Shown here in pieces: positions 43,900 to 57,298 of a stretch of 64,000 nt of DNA; positions within the stretch are counted from its first letter, which is position 1, and every line of letters begins with the position of its first letter. The notes under the pieces are model-generated. The model did no database searches, was not told the DNA's origin, and was given only the letters and a program-made list of their open reading frames with translations. Both the position numbers and the translations under genes were made by a program. Origin of the DNA: Narthecium ossifragum (Eukaryota > Streptophyta > Magnoliopsida > Dioscoreales > Nartheciaceae); contig OY986967.1 of the NCBI GenBank assembly GCA_963920575.1, positions 23,763,648 to 23,827,647 on the forward strand, read 5' to 3'.

Positions 43900-45112
43900 C
43901 GCGTCTTTCTTAATTTCACATTGAACACTAAGAGGTATCTTTCTTCAGGATTACTGTATTATACGGTTTTAGCATAATCCTATGTTCTTGGACAAACCAG
44001 TGCTCATTTAGGCTTTGTATTTCTGCAATCACTCACAAGACTAGATTAATGTTCTTCCCAAAGCAGAGGGGACTGACTTGATTAACATGAGGGAATTTAT
44101 TCTTGAATAGTTCCCAACTAGCTTTTTTGTATGAGACAATAAGAAACGAAGATCAACTGTGATGATTCTGCATTGATCCTCAAATCCAGATTTTTTTTTT
44201 ATAACGGGTAAGTAGGACAAAGTGCAGGCCTCCTATTCCCCCCTTTTTATTTGCACATCTAATTATAAAAATGAGATTTTCTGCTCTTTATTCTCTTAGT
44301 ATCATTAGATGACAACACTTCCGTTTCCTATTCAAGCAATTTTGCCCATTTTATCTCTCTAGCCAAACACTAAACCAAGAATAAAAATAACTCTGAACTT
44401 ACTTCTGTTATAGTTCGTTTCTTTTTATTTGTGTGTTATTCTGCAACTTAATGAACTCTACAAATAGTATCACCATATTGCGCCTCAAGAAGGAGGTCGG
44501 TACATGTTGTTCATATCAGAAGAATTAATGGTCTGATAGTTCATGTGAGAAATTGAAGTTCTTTGATCATACGTTTTTCGACCATTGATCTTAGATATTA
44601 CATAAAGCTAGGCATAACATGCAAACCATTTCATAAGATTACTGTAGACATTCTCTGCCAGCTTGGTTACCTACCAGTATCACAACTTTTCAGACTTTGC
44701 AAACCATGAAAACATGATATTTGCTTCAGGATCTCATTTGATGTACTATTGCATATCTTGTGTTTATAGTTATGTTTTAATTTTACCAGGATATGCTAGC
44801 GTAATGTGGTAAACGTATATTTATTCTGTAGAAAATGAGATGTGTGCTTGAACATTATTCTGATTTCTTACTGCAGTTGTTGTAATTTTCCTTGCAGAGT
44901 TTCCAAATATTGATTGTGAATGCTGCCCTCCTCTTTGCAAATGTGATAAATGAACCTGTCTTGATACGCAGAGGATCGGTTCATTGTTGTGTGTATCTAT
45001 TCTTATAACTTATTTTCTTCATCTATGTATTACTTGACAACAATGTTTGTTCTAAGTCATCCTTGTATCTATTCTTATAACTTATTTTCTTCATCAATTA
45101 AACGTTTGTAGG
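43900..45112 (+). other. 3' flank of NLR copy 3
   Basis: Collinear with 21398-22570. Contains the Cys-rich mini-ORF at 44879-44953. Near the end, 'GTATCTATTCTTATAACTTATTTTCTTCATC' is present twice (about 44992 and 45064), a short direct duplication absent from copy 1. Confidence 0.65.
44879..44953 (+). other. Cys-rich mini-ORF, copy 3 (possible terminal exon)
   Basis: After the acceptor TTACTGCAG, the frame reads 'VVIFLAEFPNI' then 'DCECCPPLCKCDK' and stops (TGA 44951-44953). The hydrophobic stretch followed by dense Cys looks like a signal-peptide end plus a small disulfide peptide. Compared with copy 1, a GGA-to-TGA difference shortens the peptide by ten residues. No upstream exon found; could also be a non-functional remnant. 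Confidence 0.35.
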
Positions 45113-46188
45113 CAGGAAGTATTATAGCAGAATAATACAGTCTTGAAAATGGACTAAAGAGTTTTCCCCCCAAAAGTTTAAATGCTTAGGCCTGTCTAGT
45201 CTAACACTTTCAGCTCATGCCAAGTTTGATCCACAGAGTGTATCAATCTGTCGTCTAATTGATGAAGGTTTTGCATTCGATCTGGTTTTAGTTTTTGATC
45301 CAAGCTGGTAATCAAAATCTCTCTCTGAGTGTAAAAATTGACAAAAACACCCACTTCCAGAATGCTCCATGATCTTCATTTTCCTGATATGAAAATTAGT
45401 CATGTAGCACATATCAATCAGAACCTGGGATCAACTATAAAATCATTGTCCTAGATCACCCTGACCTGCTTTATATATAGATTACAAAGCGCCATTCAGA
45501 TATTATAGGCATGTATAAGATCATGTTACAAAAAACATCTGGAGAACAGGAAACTATATGCTGTCTAAGGCAATTACTATTGAACAGTTTGGATTCCTCT
45601 ACCTTAAATCTTTTTGCACAAACAACCACAAGAGATTCATCACAGATATTACATTACAGGTAATACGCATACCTGTCACGAATTGATGTAGATGTCCAGC
45701 TGATTTACTCAGAATAGCAATATTAGTTAATCTCAGAACTAACTGCTTGATACCTTCTGTGCAATTCGTGAAACAGAGGGAGTGGAGCATTCTGATAACT
45801 CCTTAAATTTTCCAGTATCTTCTAGTATTACAGAGTATATAGTGCAGCCCAATTTCCGAGTAACATCCCCATATGAATTTGTCCCTCATATTTACTTCGA
45901 AGCTTGTGTGTCCTCCATGAACAGGTGGTAGCATGCTAGGCCATTCAATTAAGAAAGCTAGAAAGATCTACCACATACTTGTTACGTAGAACAAGAAGGC
46001 ATTAGGAAAAAAAATTAAAGAACAAAGCTTTTATACATGGGAAAATACGACAACATGCTGTATATATGTCACATATGTGATGACCAGAAAAAACCAGTTC
46101 AACAGGAAATTCCGCTCTTCAAGTAAATAATCTTGAAACTAAAAATTTCCATGCAAAACTTCCAAACTACAAACTAGTATTATTCAGC
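45113..46188. other. Intergenic flank between NLR copy 3 and the RING gene
   Basis: AT-rich, with no gene. The portion to about 45985 is duplicated at 37179-38000. From about 46000 on it is unique in the window. Confidence 0.6.
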
Positions 46189-46758
46189 TCGAAAGGATCA
46201 ACTAGTAGGAAATGCATAACAAGATATTTGACAAATCCCAAGTGCCGACAGTTACAGGAACATGACTGGAAAATTTAATACTCAGATGGTCTAAGGTCAT
46301 TGATCATTTTATAGAAACAACAGAATTGTATTCCAAAAAAAGCAATTAAATGCTGAATATGTACATATCCGGCTACTTCCCGAATTTCCTTGACCGTGCA
46401 AGCTCCAAAAATATTTTCCTAGCATGATATGTGTGAGAATTTTCCTATATGAGATCTGTATCACAGATACTTGAATCCATCCATGAACTATAAGGTTAAC
46501 AAGGATTTTTCTCTCAAGCAAAGAGGCTAGTAAATAAAATGTACAAAATATCAATAGAACTCTCCCAATCTTATCGAATTGCTTCAAACATATATCAAGA
46601 TGAAAACTACAGTATTACGTATACGTATCGTCATTGTTATCATATCATCCCAAGTGGACAATGCTTACATGAGTTGTCTGTATGTTCCAAACAAATTCAT
46701 GACTATCACCAATTTAACACTTCATAAACTTAAATGATTCACTCAAAACTCCAAACCT
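46189..46758 (-). other. 3' flank/3' UTR of the RING-H2 gene
   Basis: Lies downstream of the RING stop codon on the minus strand and is duplicated at 11847-12440. No coding potential beyond chance frames. Confidence 0.5.
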
Positions 46759-47319
46759 CTAGGCTGAAGACGAAGCATGGAAAGAAGACTGATCCGCACT
46801 TGCCGGTAACTCCGATAGTGCCAAGTGACCTTCTCTCATATCAATCAGGACACCATCAACATGAGTCCCTTGGTCCTCAGAAATTGCAGAGCCCTTGTGA
46901 TGATCAGCACTAGCGCGACAAATGGGGCAAATTGGGATCTTCAACAACCAAGAATCCACACAATGTGCATGGAAGCTGTGTTGACACACAGGAAGTAGCC
47001 TACATCGATCATCGAAGTGAAAACTCTCCAAACATATAGCACACTCGACCGGGCTACTTCCTTTCTCTCCGGGCTGATAATCGTAGCAAGGGATCTTCTC
47101 CAGATCATCGGGCGACAAGCCATTGCGCACATTGTTGGACCTCTCCACTCTAATAGTGGTGGAAAGACCACTTTGGAAGGCCCTCCCAACTATACAAACA
47201 TGTATCAACACCAGCACTCCAATGCCAATGAACAACAGCACGACAGAGACGAGGATGGCCATCACCATAATCTGGGTGGCAATGCCGAGAAGCCGGGCAC
47301 TCATCCCGCTTACCTTCAA
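46759..47319 (-). CDS. ATL-type RING-H2 E3 ubiquitin ligase, 186 aa
   Basis: A membrane-anchored ubiquitin ligase that transfers ubiquitin from an E2 to substrate. Residues ~10-45 form one strongly hydrophobic helix (membrane anchor). The ATL signature 'GLSPDDLEKIP' follows at ~68-78. The RING-H2 domain is then complete: 'CAICLESF', 'CRLLPVCQHSFHAHC', 'DSWL' and 'CPICRA', with the C3H2C3 spacing and the Pro before the last Cys pair. A Ser/Asp-rich tail ends the protein. The gene has a single exon, as is usual for ATLs, which are often short and elicitor-responsive. The first ATG (MKVSG) is used; a second Met five codons on ('MSARLL') is possible. Its 3' end was duplicated with the NLR array. 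Function in immunity is inference from family and neighbourhood. Confidence 0.92.
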   Translation of the reverse strand: MKVSGMSARLLGIATQIMVMAILVSVVLLFIGIGVLVLIHVCIVGRAFQSGLSTTIRVERSNNVRNGLSPDDLEKIPCYDYQPGEKGSSPVECAICLESFHFDDRCRLLPVCQHSFHAHCVDSWLLKIPICPICRASADHHKGSAISEDQGTHVDGVLIDMREGHLALSELPASADQSSFHASSSA

Positions 47320-49655
47320 TCAACTTCTGTTTGTATCACTTTTTCTCATTCATACCTTCCCCAGATGCTCAACAAAGTCCTCACACAAGAAAACTATCAA
47401 CCACCTTAGAAGCAACTTTGAAGCAACTCAACAAACAAGCACCAAACATTAGCCATGTTCCATCCACTGCTTTAACACAACAAATGCAAAGCAAGGATCT
47501 CAATTCAACAAGCTAGTCAATAAACCAAGAACAACTCTTTCAACCTCCCTCTTCCAACTATTTCCAGATGCTCACCATATGGATTTCAAACATGCAGCCA
47601 TCAAAACCAACCAGTGCCTTAATCAATTCTACACAAAATGCACTACATCAAAGATGTTACAATGAACACTTCATTGACTCACAGAAGATACACAAGGAAG
47701 ACCCATCAGAGCTCATGACCAGTTAAGCGCACACAAGCATCCATGGAGGCTCTAACAAGAGGATTGAGGAGTGGGTTTGGGGTGCTTGTGGAGTGGGTGG
47801 TGAGGGATGAAGTGAAACTGGTGAAGGGAAGTAGGAAATTGATGACAGGGCAAGGATTGTGAAAGGTGGAATACATGGATGCATGCTCTCCTTCCTACCT
47901 ATCTTGACACTTGATTTCCCCATAACTTTGTTTCAATTGTTTGGTAGTTGCATTCTTTTATTAGGATGTGCTACTCATATAAAAAAGACATGGAGGGCAT
48001 CAACATCAGTTGGTGGCATCATCTGTTTCATCATCAATCATCATCATCCAACCAAGGAATTTTTTATTCAAGGAGGAGATATACAAAAACCCTTGGTACT
48101 GATTACATGCCCAGCAGCACTTCATCCTGCAGGAGCTCCCCATATGTGTCTAAACAAGGCTATATTACTCCCAAGTCCTGACAAATTTGTCACCCCATTT
48201 GGAGTTCAAGCACATATTGTTCTCAAAGTTATCATTTCACTCAATTGATCAACAATTCGATTATTCCTATCGATTATTCGCGATCTCCAAACCAAAATAT
48301 GCTCTCTTGTAGTATGTAATAGTTGCAATGGATAGAATTTAGGTAGATTTTTTTGGAAATGAGGAGCCAATGTGGGTACACCTCATGTTTGCCATTGGGC
48401 GTCCCAATTTATTTCTAGACCCCGTAAACCCAGTTCCATCCGATATGAAATTAGCAGGCTTGGGTTGAGTGACATGTCAAATAAGCAAGTCAGATTCAAT
48501 TTGATATCGATGATCACCCGAATAGTGGAAAGTGGGTCAAATGTGGATCATATTACTTCCAAGTGAGAGAAGCAACAAGATTAAAGCCACTAATTAGCTG
48601 GGCTAGTGCGGGAAAGGCTTGAGACCCAGCCCATTGAAGACCCAGCCCATAAAGTACCAAGATGGGGCCGGAAATTTTAGACATGGCTGGGCTAGAACAT
48701 GGCTGGGCTGGAGTCTGCTTTTTAGCATGTATTGCTTGTGTGGATCTTCTCTTCGGCCCTTAAGTCTTTGTACTCATAGTTTCTTTTATGTCTTGTGAAG
48801 ATAATGCATTCATCCCCTCTAATCAAATCATTGTTCAGTTCTTTTGACTGTTTGCCTCAGAATGGACTATATGTTCATGTTCCTTGTCAAAAGGATGAAG
48901 TTTTGGATGATGACTCTTAAGTGATGCCAATTGCTAGTCACTTTAGAAGACACAACTCACCTAGAAATTAATCTTTTTAGATTGATGGATACCAGTGTTC
49001 AATAGCTCTAAGTAGCATTAACATCTTCTTCTATTTGCTGCCCTCTACAAAAGCAGGTACGAGTTCTGATGAAAAAACAAGAAAAGTTGCGAATTGCGAG
49101 AGCCAAAGTTGCATTACAATGAAATTGTCACTGTTCATTTGCTAAAATGATACTTAAATTCACCCTTTCTTGTTTTGAGTAGAATGGTATTTTTGTATTA
49201 CAGGAAGATTATTGTTCTAAATATGTATTCTACATGATCTAAATCACCCTTTCCTACCAACTTAAGTTTTCTGAGACAAACGGTAATTTAGCACAACCTT
49301 TGCTTAATGCTGCAGATTGCAGGCTAATTGAAGCTCTCACTTTATTAGATGTCTACCTTTATTAGATTTCAGTGTAATACAGAGTCTGTCTACCTTTATG
49401 AGTAACTCAGCAATAAAACAATATTCTCTGTAATGATTATATTAGATGTGAAGTGATTGAAGTAATTCCAAGTTTCTGATTAATTGTTTGAGCCTAATTT
49501 TTTCTAGCAGCCATAGTAGAAAGTCCATTCAAATCTTTTTTGTCCTCCTTTATTCCATTACAGTACAGATAAGGGCTGTCGACCTCTGTTTTCTTGCTGC
49601 ATGGCTAACGCGCAGCAATGGGATTCTAATTCTAATACAGTGTTGTGAAAGAACT
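47320..49655. other. Upstream region of the RING gene and intergenic DNA
   Basis: The first few hundred bases would hold the RING promoter (minus strand). The rest is AT-rich with a short GC-richer patch near 48590-48720 containing repeated 'GGCTGGGCT/CCCAGCCCA' words. No gene, RNA or TE with defined ends was recognised. Confidence 0.45.
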
Positions 49656-49949
49656 TGTTGGAGTTGGCTCATATTCTACGGAGTATAGAGGTTATAGCTG
49701 GAGTACCACATATATAAGCTAGTGCACGAAGCGGAGCGGAGGCAATTAAGTAATTTTATACCCAAAGAGTTAGGGTTAGTATAAATACATCTTGTAAAAC
49801 CCTAATACATATTTTTGATCTAATAGTGAAATCCGCCGCCTCGCTCTCCCGTGGACATAGGCAATCATCAAACCACGTAAATCTCTGTGTTCTAATGTGT
49901 GCTAGCTTGTGAATGTGATTGCCATGGTTGCTAGGTGTTACCGCTAACA
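49656..49949 (+). mobile_element. Solo copia-type LTR with TSD GAACT
   Basis: 294 bp, starting TGTTGGAGTTGG and ending CCGCTAACA, flanked by GAACT at 49651-49655 and 49950-49954. It contains TATAAATA (about 49780), and the block 'CCGTGGACATAGGCAATCAT' plus 'AACCACGTAAATC' that is characteristic of Tork/Angela-like copia LTRs. No internal domain. Confidence 0.9.
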
Positions 49950-52600
49950 GAACTCAAGTTATACACAATCTTTTGCTTTCTGTGTCACTGCATCAGATTC
50001 CTCCAACAGAGTTTCCTCTCAAATATTTCAGATTCCTATGTGTATGAGTACTTTACTTCTCATCTGAACTTTGAACACACCTGGGCTTTCTTTTGCCTTC
50101 TAGATATGCACAAATAGCATGCTAATCTCAGCACTACAAGCAAACAGTGAATTGATGGCAGTCACTATCATGAAAATAAAATACTGAAAACTAGTACTAA
50201 ACTCATTAGTGATTAAATCACAACAACTCAACTATTATTTAGCTATAATCAAATGATCAAACTGTAACTTTCAATGGAGAATAAAGCCTTTTGTTTTCCG
50301 ACTCTGATCCCTCTCCATTACCTTCCACAAGGAAGCCACGCAAAATATATAGAAAGCAAACCACCTGCCTGAAGCTTGTCACCTTTGACAATGTCATGCC
50401 ATTTGTGAGTGGAAAAGATAGAGAGCACTAAACCCAGTCCTGCAACTTTAGTGTCACCGGGCCCTTGCTGCCATATCTCCATAGATTATATCTTCCCAAA
50501 AGCATCCCTTCTAATAGTTATATGCCCTCTTCTTTCCTCTTAGCTAGCTTTCACCACCGTATCAACCTTTTAAAAGCTAGCTAAAAAAAGGAACCACACT
50601 TTAAGTTCCAGAAAGCAAAAGGATCCAATACTTTGAGACCAGAAAAAGATGCCACAATCTCTTAGGAGCTAAGTAAACAAATGCATATAAAGCTTGGTGC
50701 CTCCTCTCCTCTCCTTTCCTATTGCATATACTGCTATTGCATGCATTGATTGTTTGCAGCCATGAATCATGCTTATATAAAGTTTGAATTTTTTTGTATT
50801 GCCGGATTCATCCGTACCATATAAAGGTGGAAACTAGAGACAATGGTCCAAATAAGGTGATTGTAGAACACTTGTGCTTCTCCCACTTCTCTCTTGTTTT
50901 AGCTCCTGATTCCTGAAGAGGAGAGTTGGATCCCCCATAGGAACATTTTGATAGTGAAGTATGCTCCCTAGCCTATTAGGAGATTAACATATGGCGGCAT
51001 TCGTAATTGATCAGAATAATTATATGATCATTAATTGTTTAGTGCTAGCCATGTATAGGTCACTTCAATTGCGCACGTATAAGAATGATATTAACTTCAC
51101 CAATCAATCCAAAAGCTTAAACTGATAGAAAAGAGCGAGTATATGTATGTATATTTAAGTCTTAAAAAATGGATTCAACTTTTGAATCATCACATTAGTA
51201 TCAGATTAAAGCTCCTCTAACCAAAAGGAAGTGCTCCAAGGTGGGTGAAGCACTGGCCTTGTTGGCTTGGCTCCTTTGTTAATGAATGCAACTGTTTCAC
51301 TGTAGACAATAATATAGTTGATTCTGCCTTTTTCAATATATAGCTGCAAACAACACTGAAAGCCATCACCATAGAATCAATGAGCCAATTTAATTCATCC
51401 AAGTTTTTGCCTATCTTCAGAGAGGAGTGGGTGTCCACTGTCCAGATACAGAAGTATGGGAGAGCACGTTGAGCATTTTGTTCTGCTGGCTGGAGAGGAG
51501 ACTAGCAAAGCTGTATTTAAGCATTAGAAGGCCCACCTGTTTGCTGGAGCAGATGAATACTTTTGAATCCTATCCAGTAGCAGTAATGGTCAGACAACAA
51601 GGATAAACCCAAGCATTGTTTCCCAAGATCCAATGCTAACTAACCTTCATACATAAAAGCCTGTGAAGCAGTTTCCAAGGTTCCATTTATAACCATCTTC
51701 AGCATATTTTGGGGGATGGGTACTCTCTAATCTCCATGATCTTGACTTCCATATATACTTTGATATATAAAAAGAAGGCTTTGATCCAGTACTGGGACCT
51801 TTTATAGTAGTGTCTCCTCCACAAAGAAAGGATCATAGAGGACATCATGAACTTTGGTACCAAAATTTGTTGAAGTTAATATTCTTCCAATATATGGTAT
51901 ATTCGATTGGGTAATCTAGTTGGAGATTAGGATAATTGCAAGCAAAAATATGGTTTTTTTAGAGCTTCAAGAGTACAATTCTTGGTCACCTTTTCTTCTT
52001 TTGATGCATGGAAAAAAAGGCAAGTGCTCATCACATATGCTAAGAACATACCTTTAATCATCTTTTTAAGTGCAGACTTCAACTTATGTGGACCAAGGGA
52101 TAAACGCCACTATGCGGAATTCTTAGTCACATCAGTTGGCACGAAGCAAACATCAATGTGGTTAGATTTGGATTTCTAGTTCTTTAAATCAAGTGTTGCA
52201 GAGTTTTTTTTTAATAAGTTCCTCCTTGACGTCAGGACCCATGCTTGAATAAAGAGACATTATGGGTCTCGATTCAAAGTATGGTGGCAAATAGATAATT
52301 TACTAGCCAATGACATCTAGTGAAGATGGCATTTAGTGCAAAGAAAAAGTCGAGAATGAATGAATTATGATTCTTCTTGATCTCTATCTTGAAAACAACA
52401 GTTTTATTTAGAGTCTTCTGATCTTCTCTCTATGCAAATTTATGACTAAACTATTCAAGAGAATAAATAAATAATTTTCAAAAAAAATTCTTTTTTAACG
52501 AGAGAATCGAGCGATGCTGGATCATAGATCCAAGCATGGATTCTATGTTATCTACTAGCATATTATAAAAAAAAAAACTAAAAACACACGGGAGGAGTGG
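49950..52600. other. Gene-poor intergenic stretch
   Basis: AT-rich DNA. Only short chance frames occur (for example 51217-51438 on the minus strand). I searched by eye for well-known conserved plant microRNA sequences and saw none. A poly-A/T-rich segment and a few dispersed-repeat-like phrases occur near 52480-52600. Confidence 0.4.
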
Positions 52601-53689
52601 TTAGCACGTTAATTATAAAAGCTTGTTTAATTTGTCATACAAGTTCATATTTCCGACCCCTCGATCATGGGCGGAGGGAGCCATATATAGTTGACATGGG
52701 GCACCTGCGGCCCCTGAGCCCCTCAACTTATGAATCACCTTTTTATATTAGAGAGATGCTTCTCTCATTTTGCCTCCAACTGTTAATCTTGTTGCCCCTA
52801 CCTTACTTGTTAATTTGGATCCAATATATCCATTTGGATTTTATGAATTTCATACATTATTCTCAAAAATAAATCATTGAGAACAGTTATAATTTTGTGA
52901 AAATATTTGAATACTTGTCGATACATAACATATTCTTGTGCCAATTGCCAAGTAAATGGTTCAATTGTCATTGGGGTATTTTTAAAATACAACTTATAAT
53001 GACCATCATGTTGTAATTTGTTCGCGCTGGTTTTCATCGGATCAGTAAAAACACTTTAAGTCATGATAAATATGGACACGAGCTCTCCCAATTCTTCTCC
53101 AATGCACGAGAGATGGTGTTTTGAAACGAAAATACACACAACGAAAAGGAGAAAGATCACCAATAATTGCTCTGACGGCACCGATCGGGTATCGGTTTCA
53201 TCGAAAGATATTTTTTTTATTAATTTAAAATAACGACATCGAGGACGGTTTCGTCGATCACTTACAGGGCTCAAGAGGCTACAGTCATGATGGCAGCAGT
53301 ATAGGGGTGCAGGTCCGGCCTGCGAAAACTAAGTCTACTCTTAAGATAAATTTCTCAAAGAATTTGTGCTCTGGTTTGATTTATTTGACAAGAGAGTTCT
53401 TCATCTTCATTTTGCTTTTATACTTGGATTGAGATAACTTCCATGCAACTGCTCTCAAACTGCTCAATGATCTCCAAACTGCTCCAATGATCTCATTTGA
53501 TTGCTTCAATTCACCACATGTCCCATACCTTCCTTCAACTGCCGGATAGTTAAGCCCATGATCCGCACGCTCATCTATGCTTCTTCATGTTCCACTTTTT
53601 AGCAATTTTCATCATATTAACAAAATTGCCATTAGACTTTAGTTGCATTTCGGTCTACCATAGCATTCGATTGTGGCAAAACCACAAGA
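52601..53689. other. Intergenic, repeat-like DNA without defined elements
   Basis: Includes a GC-richer patch (about 52660-52720) and AT-rich surroundings. No gene was found; boundaries of any transposon could not be set. Confidence 0.35.
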
Positions 53690-54150
53690 ACAAAAGTTGA
53701 TCAACGACTTATCTTTTAAATGGTCAAAGAATCAACTCATTTGGACATCAGATGAAAAGGTTATGATCAAAATACCCTATCTGTGCTAGAAGTTAGATGG
53801 ACAAATTCATCCAGGGATGATTTCGTCCAACTTTTACATTTCGGTTTATGATAACCTTCAAATTCGCTAAAACTCTAAAAACAAAAATTATAGCTATTCA
53901 TATGATCTTTCCAACAATCTAAGAACCACTTCATTTGGATAACAGATGACAAAGTTATTGGGAAAATACTCTTCCTACGTTGAAAATCAAGAGATGGACG
54001 AATTCGTTCATTGACGATTTCATCCAATCTTCCATTGTATTTTTTCCATAGTGTCACATAGTAGCTTTCCGAGTCTTCTTTCCAACGGTCCAAAAATTGT
54101 CTAATTTGAAAACCGAATGAAGAAGTTATGGACGAAAAAGCTTTGCCTTA
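53690..54150. repeat. Three diverged repeats of an LTR-like phrase
   Basis: Three successive segments of about 150 bases share the order 'TTTCCAACG/AAT..TC.AA..AATC..CTCATTTGGA.AAC.GATGAAAAGTTATG'. The same kind of phrase occurs in solo LTR A (16440-16510). Probably decayed LTR sequence. Confidence 0.4.
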
Positions 54151-56003
54151 TCACAAAAGGAGATGCGTCAAAATGTTATCAACGAAAAGGGCATGTGTGA
54201 AAAGGGCATGTGTGAAAATGCATCACGGTCAAAGGAGATATGGCTGAAAATATACTAAGGAGGAAAATAATTTCAGTCATATATTTTATCATTTTGCCAT
54301 CAATGGCTTCTATTGTAGATTTCACATACTAAACTTCGGAATATGGAGAAGTTGTCAACAGTAGAGTTGTGAGTTTTCGAATAAGCTTCTCAACGATAAT
54401 TAAAATAGCCTATTTAGAAGTTGTATGTGAATATTATGACCAAAATGCTTTGATTATATCGAAGTCGAGAAGACAATTTCAAAGGTATAAAACCTTGTTG
54501 TACACAATTACCCTCGGTTCTAATTAACACATAATTAAGTTTATACAAAAACACTGGAATCTGATGAGAATTATCAATAGGATATGATATGTGTGTATTG
54601 TATTGTATTGATAACATATACAATCAATATCCTTCCATTAAGTTCCAATCACTATAGATATCTGATTAAAATTATGATACTTGTACAATAACATAATAAA
54701 ATTGCTCAACATATGCGAAAGATGCGATTCGCATATGAGCCGTAGAATTCTCTTTTTATCAGTGAAGATCGTACTTTTGAGGCTCGATGGGGAAACTATG
54801 ATATGCACACCTTAGTACGTATTGTCGAGCTCCACACGTGGTATGTGTTCTTTCTGCACAGATTGCCTTCATCAAATATATGGGCTTGAGAATATGCGCC
54901 AATAGTATTTTTTTATTTTTTTATTGAGCCGATCTCACTTTATTTCTATTTTTTGATTAAATATTAAAATAATAATTATGAGGTTATTATTATCCCACCT
55001 ATCACATTCTTTTTTATTTTTTCTTATCCTCATTTTTTCCAATCACATATTCCTCTTAATCCCCTTAATTCTATTCCCCTTTAACTCCAAAACAAACGGA
55101 GGAGGATAAGAGAGGGTTACAAAAAAAACACTAGTGGAACTACGAATCAAAAGAAAAGTCAGCCTACCAAACAGAGACCTAACACTCCCGCCATCCTCGA
55201 ATCCTACCAAGAGAATATCTCATACAAGTAACACACTGCAATTTTTGAGTTGGACTTAATCAGCTTAATATGCATGAAGACTATTGAAAAGATGGTCTTT
55301 TATTCTTAATCATGATGAGATGCTTTGTAAATAAGTGTCTCTCCAAGTGAAAAAAATAGCTCTTCACATGAAGAAATGTCTTGTGAATAGGTGTCTCTTC
55401 ATAAATAGATGTTTTATGAAAATGTGTCTATTTATAATAATAAAAAAAATCAAAATATCATTTTTCTTAAATATCCACACATCCAGCATGCCAATCATAA
55501 CATTATGATAAAAATGACTTGCTCATTGTGACATAATATGTTTAGTTAGAGTCCTGAGGCAACCTAGGTTGTTGCCACATTACTGACTCAAATGATAGAA
55601 AAATTAAATACCATCTTTAATAAAGTTACTTATTGCGAGGAACAAATTTAAAGTTTTAAACTTCGTGATAGAAATCTAACTAATCCAAATCTTACTTGTC
55701 ATTAACGTGAAGGAATAAACACTGGTCTCTTTCATATACAAGGCATTGCCTACACGACTGAACAACCCGATGGAAACAAACAATTATTCTTTAAACTTTT
55801 CACCTAAGTGGCTTTTGAAGAAAAAAAAAATCTCCATATATCATCCGAATAGTTAGAAGAAAATCATGAAATTTTCTAAAAAACAATTACATGTAGAATT
55901 CTTAAATTTAATGAAAATATATTTTTATTGATTAATGTTCGATTACAATGTCCTTGTAGTGAGCCAAAAGTTAGAATTTAATTATGTCTATTAAAAATAA
56001 CAA
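54151..56003. other. AT-rich intergenic DNA
   Basis: No gene or defined element was recognised. A/T runs are frequent and open frames are short. Confidence 0.4.
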
Positions 56004-56513
56004 GGGTAAATTACAGTATTGGATCATGTGGTTTGCGTCAAGTTTCATTTTAAAACCATGTAGTTTCAAAACTTTCAAATAAGATCTCATCGTTTGGATT
56101 TCGTTTTAAATAAGGCCTCAGGCGCTGACACAGTTAATGAGTTGACGGTAAATGAGTCATGTAACATCATGTGACCATAAAATATAAAGGGTAAACTACA
56201 TTTTTTGGCATGTGATTTGGATCAAGGTTCACTTAAGGCCGTATGGTTTGGATCAAGGTTCACTTAAGGCCGTATGGTTTGGATCAAGGTTCACTTAAGG
56301 CCGTGTGGTTTGGATAAACTTTCATTTAAGGCCTTGTGGTTTGGGTCATGTGATGTCATGTGACTTATTTGCTGTCAAACTACAAACAGTATATACTCTA
56401 AAATTTTATTTAAAACGAAATTCAAATGTCATGTCCTTGTTTAAAAGTTTTAAAATTACAAAGTTTTAAACAAAACTTGACCCAAAACCAGGACACGTGA
56501 CTGTAATTTACCC
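56004..56513. mobile_element. MITE-like element with GGGTAAATTACAG termini
   Basis: GGGTAAATTACAG at 56004-56016 is matched by CTGTAATTTACCC at 56501-56513. The flanks both contain TAACAA (ending 56003, and at 56517-56522), a possible target-site duplication if three extra bases belong to the element. It contains an internal related start (GGGTAAACTACA at about 56189) and the 31-bp tandem array. Confidence 0.6.
56211..56345. repeat. 31-bp tandem repeat inside the MITE
   Basis: Units close to TGGTTTGGATCAAGGTTCAC plus TTAAGGCCGTA. The first three copies are nearly identical; the fourth and a partial fifth are diverged. Confidence 0.85.
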
Positions 56514-57298
56514 TCGTAACAAAGATTACAGGAAAATAAAGTTCTTCTGAAATCACTACAGTTAGATTTCGTTACGTAACTGTCAGCTTTAATAAGACTC
56601 CCGCTTTTGTCCTTTTATACGTAGTTAAAAACACCGGAGTAAATATAAACAAACGTCAGATCGCACGAGAGAAACACGTGTGCATGCCCACACGTGCTAA
56701 ATAACTGGAGACCTTTTCGGCGCCGTTTCCGATCTCATCTGGACGGCGTTAGCGATACCGACAAGAACGCCACCTCTACTCGCCCATGTGCCTCCCACGT
56801 CAACCGTCGGACCCACCATGACAGCTGCCCTAGCACTGTCTGTAGGTCAATGCCTGCCCCCATCCATGTCATTCACCACGTGTCGTGCTGTGGTCCGTTT
56901 GACATTGCTGTATCTTATATGGAATCTAGTAGGGGATGTCTATCCATCAAATTGATTGGTTTCTGAGAGCCCGATCGTACAGTGTAATCTGTATCATAGA
57001 TCATGCATCACGATTGGAGAGCAGTGATGGGCCCATGATAGGGGTATTTCCGGGATTTTGTTCTGAGAAAGCTCCAACTTTAGCTGACAATATACGAACG
57101 TGCATGTAAAGGATCCACATGAGTGGGCCAATCCATGTTCATCCGTAGCACACCATATAATATAATAGTAGATCTATCCTCAGAGGTCCATAGAGCAACA
57201 CTATTGGTCAGTTTTTTTTTATCATAACCAACTTGTTCACCAACAATGAATCTGGATAAGCTATTACATGATCCGTAGCACTAATACTTATATTATGC
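56514..57298. other. Intergenic DNA between two MITE-like elements
   Basis: A GC-richer portion (56690-56900) with no convincing coding content, then AT-rich DNA. An open frame of 90 codons (56694-56966) has no recognisable domain. Confidence 0.4.

Noticed and set aside
51217..51438. Minus-strand 73-codon frame with a hydrophobic middle
   Set aside because: Too short, no conserved motif, no neighbouring exons and no paralogue in the window.
50000..52600. Possible microRNA hairpin in the gene-poor stretch
   Set aside because: No match by eye to well-known conserved mature plant microRNAs and no clear long hairpin; a folding scan would be needed to exclude novel ones.
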